DNA from: Kouleothrix aurantiaca
GTDB lineage: Bacteria > Chloroflexota > Chloroflexia > Chloroflexales > Roseiflexaceae
Reading direction: 5' to 3'
Assembly: GCA_001399705.1 (NCBI GenBank)
Contig: LJCR01000221.1
Coordinates: 1 to 5,087 of the forward strand
Length of the DNA stretch: 5,087 nucleotides
Shown here piece after piece: positions 1 through 5,087 of the stretch; position 1 is the first letter of the stretch, and every line of letters starts with the position of its first letter. Position numbers and translations under genes: made by a program. Under the pieces are notes generated by a model that worked only from the letters and a program-made list of their open reading frames with translations, had not been told where the DNA came from and made no database searches.

Positions 1-149
1 CTAGCAAACCAAATGGCCAGCCGCGCCGCAAACTCGATACCAGCCGCGCCAAAGCGCTGTTTGGCTTTGAGTCGCAGGTGGCGTTTGAAGAAGGGCTGCA
101 GAACACGATCCAGTGGTACGAAAACACGCTGTTGAGCCGAGTTGTGTAA
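1..149 (+). CDS. fcl: GDP-L-fucose synthase-like SDR, C-terminal end (partial)
   Basis: Only the last 48 complete codons are present; the gene enters from the left edge and ends at TAA 147-149 (first complete codon at 3). The visible tail has the pattern KPNGQPRRKLDTSRAKAL, then FGFES, an acidic FEEGL stretch, and TIQWYENTLL. This matches the C-terminus of GDP-L-fucose synthase (GDP-4-keto-6-deoxymannose 3,5-epimerase/4-reductase), where a KPDG-PR-K-LD-SR segment contacts substrate and an EEGL helix leads to a final tryptophan/tyrosine helix. That enzyme is a cytoplasmic NADPH-dependent extended SDR that converts the GDP-mannose 4,6-dehydratase product into GDP-L-fucose. The next gene encodes a dehydratase/reductase of that pathway, which supports the call. 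The cofactor and catalytic motifs lie outside the window, so another NDP-sugar epimerase of the same family cannot be excluded. Confidence 0.72.
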   Translation, partial: SKPNGQPRRKLDTSRAKALFGFESQVAFEEGLQNTIQWYENTLLSRVV

Positions 150-159
150 TGTGTATGTG

Positions 160-331
160 TTACGCGGTGGGATTTTAGCCTGCGGTTCGGCAAGCTCACC
201 ACAGGCGGCAGAGCGGTACGTTACGACGAAGGTGTGCCAATTTTGGCGCGGAGCGCCAAAATTGGCACACAAAAATAGCAGAATACCTTGCTGCCGCAGG
301 CCAATGGCTACGCCTCGCGGCGACCGCGTAA
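160..331. repeat. MITE/REP-like imperfect inverted-repeat element in the spacer
   Basis: The 221-bp spacer between the two SDR genes is largely one inverted-repeat structure. The outer 9 bp are perfect (TTACGCGGT at 160-168, ACCGCGTAA at 323-331). Going inward, TAGCC at 176-180 matches GGCTA at 306-310, GCCTGCGG at 178-185 matches CCGCAGGC at 294-301, and GCAAG at 190-194 matches CTTGC at 287-291, with unequal gaps between blocks. An alternative 7-bp pairing joins 205-211 with 291-297. A perfect 18-bp hairpin sits near the centre. The segment around 184-202 resembles the REP-type motif GTGGTGAGCTTG-CGAAC seen between genes in many bacteria. No transposase and no clear target-site duplication are visible. 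The MITE-like interpretation is inferred from structure; copies elsewhere in the genome would be needed to prove it. Confidence 0.5.
232..270. repeat. Perfect 18-bp stem, 3-nt loop palindrome
   Basis: Bases 232-249 (GTGTGCCAATTTTGGCGC) are the exact reverse complement of 253-270, separated by GGA at 250-252. RNA from either strand would fold into a very stable hairpin. There is no U-tract after the stem in either direction: the + strand continues with ACAAAAATAG, and the - strand continues with CTTCGTCG. It is therefore not a canonical intrinsic terminator. It could limit read-through, protect the 3' end of the upstream transcript, or be the core of the larger repeat element around it. Confidence 0.85.
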
Positions 332-355
332 TTGGTGTAATCGAAAAATGAAATT

Positions 356-362
356 GAAGGAG
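356..362 (+). promoter_or_regulatory. Ribosome binding site of the GDP-sugar dehydratase-like gene
   Basis: GAAGGAG lies 8 nt before the ATG at 371, a near-ideal Shine-Dalgarno sequence and spacing. It supports the long N-terminus of this protein, since no other start exists before the Rossmann motif. Confidence 0.75.
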
Positions 363-370
363 TCATCGCA

Positions 371-1579
371 ATGCCTACACACATTCCAGCCACCGATGCC
401 AACGAAAATAAAAATGAACTGATTGAACATATTGTTGCCAACTACCCCGAGCTTGAATTATCGAACCTGTTCCCCAAGCCGCAGCCGCGCGCAGAGCACC
501 ACGATGCACCCACGCAGCGCGTGCTGATCACCGGCGTCACCGGCATGGCCGGCAGCCACCTGGCCGAGTACATCCTGGCGAACTTTCCCGAGGTCGAACT
601 GTATGGCATGTGCCGCTGGCGCAGCCGCATGGAAAACCTGGCCGGCCTAGTGGCGCGCGGCCTGGTGAATTCGCGCCCATTGGAAGGCCGCGCTTCGACA
701 TCGGGCATGCTGGCCGATTGCCGCGCGCCTGGCCAGCTCAACCTGGTGTATGGCGAGCTGGCCGACCCGGGCGCGATGCGCACGGTGATTGAAACGGTGC
801 GGCCGGATCGGATCTTTCACCTGGCCGCGCAGAGTTTTGTGCCGGCTTCGTGGAGCGCGCCAGCCGAAACAATGCATGTGAATGCGATTGGCCAGATCCA
901 CCTGTTTGAAGCGGTGCGCGCGGCCGGCATCGACCCTTTGATTCAGATCGCGTGTTCGAGCGAGCAGTATGGCCTGGTGTTGCCGGGCGAAACGCCAATT
1001 GCCGAAACCAACCCATTGCGCCCGATCTCGCCCTATGCGGTAAGCAAGGTGGCACAGGAACAATTGGCCTGGCAGTATCACCAGAGCTATGGCCTGCGCA
1101 CAGTTGTGACGCGCGGCTTCAACCACGAAGGCCCGCGCCGTGGCGATGTGTTCGTCACCAGCAACTTCGCCAAGCAGATTGTTCAGATCGAAGCTGGCCT
1201 GAAGAACCCGCCAGTGATCTATGTGGGCGACTTAACCTGCGAGCGCGACTGGACCGACGTGCGCGATATGGTGCGCGGCTACTGGCTGGCGCTGGAACGC
1301 GGCACGCCGGGCGAAGTGTATAACATTGGCTCGGGCGTGCGCCGCAGCGTGGGCGAAATGCTGAACCTGCTGCTTTCGCTTTCGACGGCCAAAGTCGAAA
1401 TCGTGGCCGACCCGACGCGCATGCGCCCTTCGGATGTGCGCATTCTGCACGCCGACCCCAGCAAGTTCCAGCAAGCCACCGGCTGGCAGCCCGAGTATTC
1501 GTTCGAGCAGATGATGAGCGACCTCCTGGATTGGTGGCGCGCCCAGCTGAAGCCGCAGAAAGAGCTTGCCCGTGGCTAA
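371..1579 (+). CDS. GDP-mannose 4,6-dehydratase-like / GDP-6-deoxy-mannose reductase-like extended SDR
   Basis: This 402-residue cytoplasmic nucleotide-sugar enzyme has a Rossmann motif GVTGMAG (55-61) and CRWRSRMEN (81-89), where arginines typical of NADP(H) binding follow strand 2. It also has HLAAQSFVPASW (150-161), the active-site triad S196-S197-E198 before QYG, Y222-xxx-K226, and FNHEGPRRG (250-258). The retained Glu198 and NHEGPRRG favour GDP-mannose 4,6-dehydratase (GDP-mannose to GDP-4-keto-6-deoxymannose). The C-terminal part (GEVYNIGSG, MRPSDV, TGWQPE, DLLDWW) also resembles GDP-6-deoxy-D-mannose reductase, so gmd versus rmd cannot be settled here. It is longer than the usual ~320-350 residues because of a ~48-residue N-terminal extension and an apparent insertion near residues 92-122. 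The start has a strong RBS (356-362). The preceding fucose-synthase-like gene fits a GDP-deoxyhexose pathway. Confidence 0.85.
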   Translation: MPTHIPATDANENKNELIEHIVANYPELELSNLFPKPQPRAEHHDAPTQRVLITGVTGMAGSHLAEYILANFPEVELYGMCRWRSRMENLAGLVARGLVNSRPLEGRASTSGMLADCRAPGQLNLVYGELADPGAMRTVIETVRPDRIFHLAAQSFVPASWSAPAETMHVNAIGQIHLFEAVRAAGIDPLIQIACSSEQYGLVLPGETPIAETNPLRPISPYAVSKVAQEQLAWQYHQSYGLRTVVTRGFNHEGPRRGDVFVTSNFAKQIVQIEAGLKNPPVIYVGDLTCERDWTDVRDMVRGYWLALERGTPGEVYNIGSGVRRSVGEMLNLLLSLSTAKVEIVADPTRMRPSDVRILHADPSKFQQATGWQPEYSFEQMMSDLLDWWRAQLKPQKELARG

Positions 1580-2282
1580 CGGAATGATGGTTGTGTTCAG
1601 CGGGCTGGATGGCGCGGGGAAATCGACGCAGATTGGCTTGCTGCAAGCAACCCTGCGCCAGCACGGCTACCGCTGCAAGTATGTCTGGTCGCGCGGCGGC
1701 TACACGCCCATGTTCGAGCTGCTGAAGCGCGTGCTGCGGCGCGCCCCTGGCGCGGCCTTGCCGGCAGCGGGCAATACTGCCCAGCGCAGCCAAGCCTTTG
1801 GCAAGCCCTGGCTGCGCCGGCTGTGGCTGGTGCTTGCCTTGCTCGATCTCTTGCGGATCTATGGCGTGCAGTTGCGCTGGTGGCGCCGGCAGGGTTATGC
1901 GGTGATCTGCGACCGCTACCTGTGGGATACGCTGATCGATTTCCGGCTGAACTTCCCGGCCGAGCGCGCCGAGCGATGGTGGTTATGGAAGCTGCTGGTG
2001 TGGGCGGCGGCGCGGCCAGATGCAGCGTTTCTTCTGCTGATTCCTGTGGCCGAGTCGCTGCGCCGTTCGGATATCAAGGGCGAGCCATTCCGCGACTCGC
2101 CCGAGGTGTTAGGGCAACGGCTGGCAGAGTATCAGCAGCTAAGCCAGGGCGAATTCTGGCGCGTGCTCGATGGCAGCGAGCCGGTGGAGGATCTGGCCGC
2201 CACAATCGCGCGCGATGTGCTGGCAGCAACGGGTACGCAATCACACAGCCGGCCAATGCCAAGCCTGGGCAGCCAGGAGTAG
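1572..2282 (+). CDS. Thymidylate kinase-like P-loop protein of a polysaccharide locus
   Basis: The protein is about 236 residues and starts with the P-loop GLDGAGKST (11-19, counting from GTG 1572). CDRY (113-116) matches the DR[YSH] motif of thymidylate kinases, and an arginine-rich LID-like stretch RRSDIKGEPF follows (164-173). The dTMP-binding REPGG loop of true thymidylate kinases is replaced by WSRGGYTP (about 39-46). The Trp-rich middle is also unlike a housekeeping Tmk. It is therefore probably a TMK-family paralogue that phosphorylates another substrate, unknown here. I chose GTG 1572 because AAAGAG (1559-1564) lies 7 nt upstream; TTG 1566 is too close to that site, and ATG 1584 is a further possibility. 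The start overlaps the previous stop by 8 nt, which suggests translational coupling. Confidence 0.78.
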   Translation: MANGMMVVFSGLDGAGKSTQIGLLQATLRQHGYRCKYVWSRGGYTPMFELLKRVLRRAPGAALPAAGNTAQRSQAFGKPWLRRLWLVLALLDLLRIYGVQLRWWRRQGYAVICDRYLWDTLIDFRLNFPAERAERWWLWKLLVWAAARPDAAFLLLIPVAESLRRSDIKGEPFRDSPEVLGQRLAEYQQLSQGEFWRVLDGSEPVEDLAATIARDVLAATGTQSHSRPMPSLGSQE

Positions 2283-2294
2283 GGTACTTCACCG

Positions 2295-3530
2295 ATGCGC
2301 ATCAGTGTGTTACAGCAGCGCGAGCCGTTTGGGGCCATTCTGGAAGCGACGCTGGCCGAATTTTGCCGGCAGGTATGGAACCAGCCCGCCACCGTGCAGT
2401 GGCGCGAGCATGGCAGCGCGCGTGCCAGGCCCGCAAATGGCGGCCAGCTCTGGCTGTGCAACCCATACTTAAACGCGATCTTTGTGCCGGAGGCCAACCG
2501 GGCGATCTTCGACCCGATCCGCCGCGAATTTGCCCGCAGTGTGGTGGCCTGGCGGCGGCTGGCACAGCGCGCCTACGTGCATATGTCGCTTTCGCGGGCT
2601 GGCGCGCCGTTCGCTGCCCAGGCCAGCCTGTGTATTGCGCCGGGCTTGCCCAATGCCGAGCAGCTGCTGATCATTCCCGGCAACCATAAGATCCGCGTGC
2701 TCGACTATGCAAGCCAGAGTGTGTATGGCATTGTAAAGCAAGGTTTCAGCGCCGATTTTATGCAGCGCGAGATCGAAGCGCGCCGCACGGCCGAAACCCT
2801 TGGTCTGCCGGTGCCAGCATTGCAGCAGGTTGGCGAAACCGGTTTGTGGTTCAAAGAACGCTACCTAAGCGGCACGCCAATTAATCGCCTGGCCAGCGAC
2901 GGCGAACGTAAAGCCGCTGAACACACTGCAATGGCTGCCTTGCAGCGTTTGCTCGCAGCGACAACGCGCGAAGAAGGTATCGAAGACTATGTGGCGCGCC
3001 AGGCCGAAACAGCGCGGGCGCTGATAGCCGCTTCGCACCTGCTGAGTAATGCTCAGCGCGATAGTTTGCTGCGTGTGATCGGCCGTATACACGGCCTGGT
3101 CGCCGCTCATCAGCAGGCGCTGGGCGGGAAGATCCAAACGGCGCTGACGCACGGCGACTTCCAGCCGGGGAATATATTACAGAACCAGGATGGTACCTGG
3201 CTGATCGATTGGGAATATTCGGCGCGCCGCCAGAGTGGCTATGATGCGCTGGTGTTGCATCTCGGCGCGCGCGCCCCGCATGGCCTGGCGCAGCGCATAT
3301 ACGCGCTGCTCGCGGGCACTGAACCCGATCAAACAAACATTCTCACCACCTGGCCGGGCCTCGATTGGCATAATCGGCAGGCACGGCAGATCTACCTGGC
3401 CATCTTTCTTCTCGAAGAGCTTGTGCTGCATGTGCAGGAAAACGCAAACTCACTATTTCGCCGCCCTGGCCAGGGGCTACTGACATTGGAGCACGAATTA
3501 TGGCCGGCATTACAAGCCGCGAGCGCCTGA
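2295..3530 (+). CDS. APH/choline-kinase-fold phosphotransferase
   Basis: This 411-residue protein carries the hallmark of the aminoglycoside phosphotransferase/choline kinase fold. The catalytic loop is HGDFQPGN with H286, D288 and N293, followed by the metal-binding segment LIDWE with D305. An N-lobe is visible at about 130-198: HKIRVLDY and SVYGIVKQGF with K148 as likely ATP-binding lysine, E159 or E161 in the next helix, then LPVPALQQVGE and FKERYLSGTPIN as hinge. The C-terminal region is helical, with LEELVLHV. Residues 1-125 match no domain I recognise. Family members phosphorylate small molecules such as sugars, choline or antibiotics; the locus suggests a glycan or lipid-linked substrate rather than drug resistance, but this is inference. 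The gene begins 12 nt after the TMK-like gene; AGGAG (2275-2279) is 15 nt from the ATG and AGGG (2281-2284) is 10 nt away. Confidence 0.82.
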   Translation: MRISVLQQREPFGAILEATLAEFCRQVWNQPATVQWREHGSARARPANGGQLWLCNPYLNAIFVPEANRAIFDPIRREFARSVVAWRRLAQRAYVHMSLSRAGAPFAAQASLCIAPGLPNAEQLLIIPGNHKIRVLDYASQSVYGIVKQGFSADFMQREIEARRTAETLGLPVPALQQVGETGLWFKERYLSGTPINRLASDGERKAAEHTAMAALQRLLAATTREEGIEDYVARQAETARALIAASHLLSNAQRDSLLRVIGRIHGLVAAHQQALGGKIQTALTHGDFQPGNILQNQDGTWLIDWEYSARRQSGYDALVLHLGARAPHGLAQRIYALLAGTEPDQTNILTTWPGLDWHNRQARQIYLAIFLLEELVLHVQENANSLFRRPGQGLLTLEHELWPALQAASA

Positions 3531-4717
3531 GCGCAATAGATCGATCCACTCCGCGCGTTTTGATCCTGAACCAGATGGCCGGGCCACTCACCTGGGAGCT
3601 TGCCGAAGATATGGGCGCGGCGCTTGGCATGGTCGCCCTGCTTACCGGGCACCCCGATACGCTAGCAAAGGGCAACCAGCCGCAGCTGCGCCTGTTTCGC
3701 GCCGCGCCATACAAGCGCGGCAGCTACCCGGTGCGTATTCTGGCCTGGCTCCACTATATGCTGCAGGCATTCTTCTGGCTCTGGCGCTGGCCGCGCAGCA
3801 CACCATTGTTACTTTTTTCCAACCCGCCCTGCCTGCCCTGGCTTGGCCTGGCTATGCGCGTGTTGCGCGGCCAGCGTTATTCGGTGATGGTGCACGATAT
3901 CTACCCCGATGTACTCACACGCTTGGCCGGCGTGCCCGAGCAACACCCAATTGTGCGCCTGTGGCGCTGGCTGAACCGCCTGGCCTACGAGCGCGCCGAC
4001 GTTGTGATGACACTTGGCGAACATATGGCCACAACGCTGGCAAAACAATTCGACCCGGCGCGCACGCCTGCCGGCGCGATCAAAGTGATCTACCCCTGGG
4101 CCGACACTGAGGCGATCCGGCCCATCCCGAAGGCCGAAAACCCTTTTGCGCAGCAATATGGCCAGGTCGATAAGCTTACCGTGATGTATTCCGGCAATAT
4201 GGGCCTGGGCCACGATATCGAGACGATGCTGGCGGCGGCCGTGCAGCTTCAATCGGAGCCTGATATTCACTTCATGTTTATTGGCGCTGGCCCCAAATGG
4301 CAGCTGGTGGCTGATGCGATCCGTGATCATCAACTGGCGAATGTCACCCTGCTGCCCTGGCAGCCTGAGCAAATGCTGCCATATATTCTTGCAACAGCGG
4401 ATATTGCATTTGTTTCTCTGGAAAGTGAAATGGCGTCGCTTGCAATACCGAGTAAAGCTTTTTCATTTCTAGCCGCTGGAGTGCCAATACTTGTTGTATG
4501 CGGCAAGGCAAATGAATTAACAAAAATTGTGATTTCGAATGGATGCGGTTGGTCGGTTCCTACAAACGCTGTAATGAAGATCTGTAATATTCTGACAGAA
4601 GTTTTGGAAAATCCTCATAAAATTAATTCATTCAAAAAATACAGTAGATTATTTGCCAAAATATTCGGTTCACGTAATAATTCTGAAAACATTATCTCCA
4701 ATTTTCTAAACAGCTAA
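3500..4717 (+). CDS. GT4-type glycosyltransferase (WbuB/WcaI-like), apparently mosaic
   Basis: This 405-residue GT-B glycosyltransferase probably moves a sugar from a nucleotide donor to a lipid-linked acceptor at the inner face of the membrane. The acceptor-side domain contains VHDIYPD (131-137) and a hydrophobic, Trp-rich stretch (80-108) that may dock on the membrane. The donor domain has YSGNMGLGHDIETML (230-244), FIGAGP (260-265), LLPWQPEQMLPYI (284-296) and IPSKAFSFLAAGVPIL (316-331). That last element is the PSK-type nucleotide-sugar motif of WcaI/WbuB-like GT4 enzymes. The start at ATG 3500 has GGAG (3488-3491) 8 nt upstream and overlaps the kinase gene by 31 nt. Base composition and codon use change abruptly near residue 294. 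Upstream codons are GC-ending, while downstream ATA, AGT, TCA, CTA, GTA and AAA become common. The reading frame is intact and the motifs continue across the boundary. Confidence 0.88.
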   Translation: MAGITSRERLSAIDRSTPRVLILNQMAGPLTWELAEDMGAALGMVALLTGHPDTLAKGNQPQLRLFRAAPYKRGSYPVRILAWLHYMLQAFFWLWRWPRSTPLLLFSNPPCLPWLGLAMRVLRGQRYSVMVHDIYPDVLTRLAGVPEQHPIVRLWRWLNRLAYERADVVMTLGEHMATTLAKQFDPARTPAGAIKVIYPWADTEAIRPIPKAENPFAQQYGQVDKLTVMYSGNMGLGHDIETMLAAAVQLQSEPDIHFMFIGAGPKWQLVADAIRDHQLANVTLLPWQPEQMLPYILATADIAFVSLESEMASLAIPSKAFSFLAAGVPILVVCGKANELTKIVISNGCGWSVPTNAVMKICNILTEVLENPHKINSFKKYSRLFAKIFGSRNNSENIISNFLNS

Positions 4718-4763
4718 TACCTACAGGATTTACTCAATAAACCGAAATTAAGTTTATAAAATA

Positions 4764-4769
4764 TATAAT
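4764..4769 (+). promoter_or_regulatory. Possible -10 box ahead of the membrane-protein gene
   Basis: A perfect TATAAT sits 37 bp before the ATG at 4807 in the 89-bp AT-rich spacer after the glycosyltransferase. No convincing -35 hexamer lies 16-18 bp upstream (4741-4746 is ACCGAA). The region is so AT-rich that chance matches are likely. A short imperfect inverted repeat (CGAAATTAA 4743-4751, TTAATTCG 4771-4778) brackets the box. No terminator hairpin with a T-run follows the glycosyltransferase stop. Confidence 0.28.
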
Positions 4770-4796
4770 GTTAATTCGTCCAATTCAAACTATAGC

Positions 4797-4800
4797 AGGA
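4797..4800 (+). promoter_or_regulatory. Ribosome binding site of the membrane-protein gene
   Basis: AGGA ends 6 nt before ATG 4807, within GCAGGATAAAGC. It is the only plausible Shine-Dalgarno in the spacer and supports this start. Confidence 0.55.
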
Positions 4801-4806
4801 TAAAGC

Positions 4807-5087
4807 ATGAAAATTGCAAGCATATACAAGAGCGGAACATATGGTCAAAATTATTTTAATAAATTTAATTATTACGGATACATGATTATTCCGTTTATAA
4901 TAATGGTAATAATTGTGCGAGAAGCCGTTGTGGATTTTCCATTCGTTTCAATAATTAGCGTAATAAAATATCCTATTGGATTAATGATGCTATCTTTCAT
5001 GTTTCCAGCGCTGTCATATTATGTCAGAAATTTGGGTATTGATCAAAAACGATTCCTACTACTCTGTTTTGTTGCATTTATTAATAC
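4807..5087 (+). CDS. N-terminal part of a multi-span membrane protein, possibly Wzy polymerase/O-antigen ligase (partial)
   Basis: An open frame runs from ATG 4807 off the right edge: 93 complete codons with no stop. After a polar, Tyr/Asn-rich cytosolic start (MKIASIYKSG and onward to ~21) come hydrophobic stretches at about 22-37 (YMIIPFIIMVIIV), 46-73 (split by K54 and P56, possibly one or two spans) and from F83 onward (FLLLCFVAFI). Short basic or polar turns (VREA, RNLGIDQKR) separate them. This is the look of a polytopic inner-membrane protein. In a glycan locus, next to a glycosyltransferase, an oligosaccharide repeat-unit polymerase (Wzy) or O-antigen ligase is most likely. A flippase (Wzx) is less likely because it usually starts with a longer amphipathic first helix. 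No family-specific motif is visible in this fragment. The gene is AT-rich like the end of the preceding gene. Confidence 0.65.
   Translation, partial: MKIASIYKSGTYGQNYFNKFNYYGYMIIPFIIMVIIVREAVVDFPFVSIISVIKYPIGLMMLSFMFPALSYYVRNLGIDQKRFLLLCFVAFIN

Noticed and set aside
232..270. Intrinsic terminator for the fucose-synthase-like gene.
   Set aside because: The hairpin is strong but no T-run follows it on either strand.
336..341. TGTAAT as a -10 promoter box before the dehydratase-like gene.
   Set aside because: It is one mismatch from consensus but has no -35 match at proper spacing (313-318 is CCTCGC). It is too weak to list.
142..441. Small ORFs on both strands over the spacer (142-351 + and 196-441 -), sharing a CQFWR-APKLAH peptide.
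   Set aside because: The shared peptide arises because both frames read the same palindrome at 232-270. There is no family resemblance, and the minus ORF runs into the start of the dehydratase-like gene.
1566..1574. TTG at 1566 as start of the TMK-like gene.
   Set aside because: The AAAGAG site at 1559-1564 is only 1 nt away. GTG at 1572 has a 7-nt spacing and fits better.
1155..1793. Long minus-strand ORF (212 codons) and other long antisense ORFs such as 3809-4372.
   Set aside because: They lie entirely opposite well-supported genes in GC-rich DNA, where stop codons are rare. Their translations are Arg/Ala/His-rich with no domain signature.
1823..2689. 288-codon + strand ORF spanning the two kinase-like genes.
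   Set aside because: It is out of frame with both, rich in Ala/Arg/Gly, lacks motifs, and covers parts of two genes with clear catalytic motifs.
4768..4803. Twelve-codon ORF (including stop) just before the membrane-protein gene as a leader peptide.
   Set aside because: It has no RBS of its own, overlaps the possible -10 box, and has no attenuator structure or regulatory codon run.
1..5087. CRISPR arrays, tRNA or rRNA genes, and transposase genes.
   Set aside because: No regularly spaced direct repeats, no tRNA-like cloverleaf or rRNA sequence, and no transposase motifs were seen. The sequence is almost fully occupied by sugar-metabolism genes.

Overview
This window looks like part of an exopolysaccharide, capsule or O-antigen biosynthesis locus. 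All supported genes read on the + strand and are tightly packed. The first ~4.4 kb is GC-rich (41 G/C in 60 bases at 4201-4260, counted by hand). Its codons are dominated by GGC, GCC, CTG and CGC. Protein style and codon use resemble filamentous Chloroflexota (Roseiflexus/Kouleothrix-like), but this is an impression from sequence alone and no database was searched.

Layout: (1) 1-149, the C-terminal end of a GDP-L-fucose synthase-like reductase. (2) 150-370, a spacer carrying a MITE/REP-like imperfect inverted-repeat element (160-331) around a perfect 18-bp hairpin (232-270). (3) 371-1579, an extended SDR of the GDP-mannose 4,6-dehydratase / GDP-6-deoxy-mannose reductase type with an unusual N-terminal extension. 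(4) 1572-2282, a thymidylate-kinase-like P-loop protein. (5) 2295-3530, an APH/choline-kinase-fold phosphotransferase with a long N-terminal region of unknown role. (6) 3500-4717, a GT4-type glycosyltransferase. (7) 4718-4806, an AT-rich spacer with a possible promoter. (8) 4807 to the window edge, the start of a multi-span membrane protein, possibly a Wzy-type polymerase or O-antigen ligase.

Genes 3 to 6 overlap or lie within 12 nt of each other and probably form one transcription unit. The two SDR enzymes would make a GDP-6-deoxyhexose (GDP-L-fucose or GDP-D-rhamnose). The glycosyltransferase would build the repeat unit. The two kinase-like proteins have no standard place in that pathway; they may form a small conserved glycan- or lipid-phosphorylation module.

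The most striking feature is a sharp composition change inside the glycosyltransferase gene near position 4380 (residue ~294). From there to the window end the DNA is AT-rich (14 G/C in 60 bases at 4621-4680). The gene looks mosaic, with its C-terminal quarter and the following membrane-protein gene of different origin from the upstream block.
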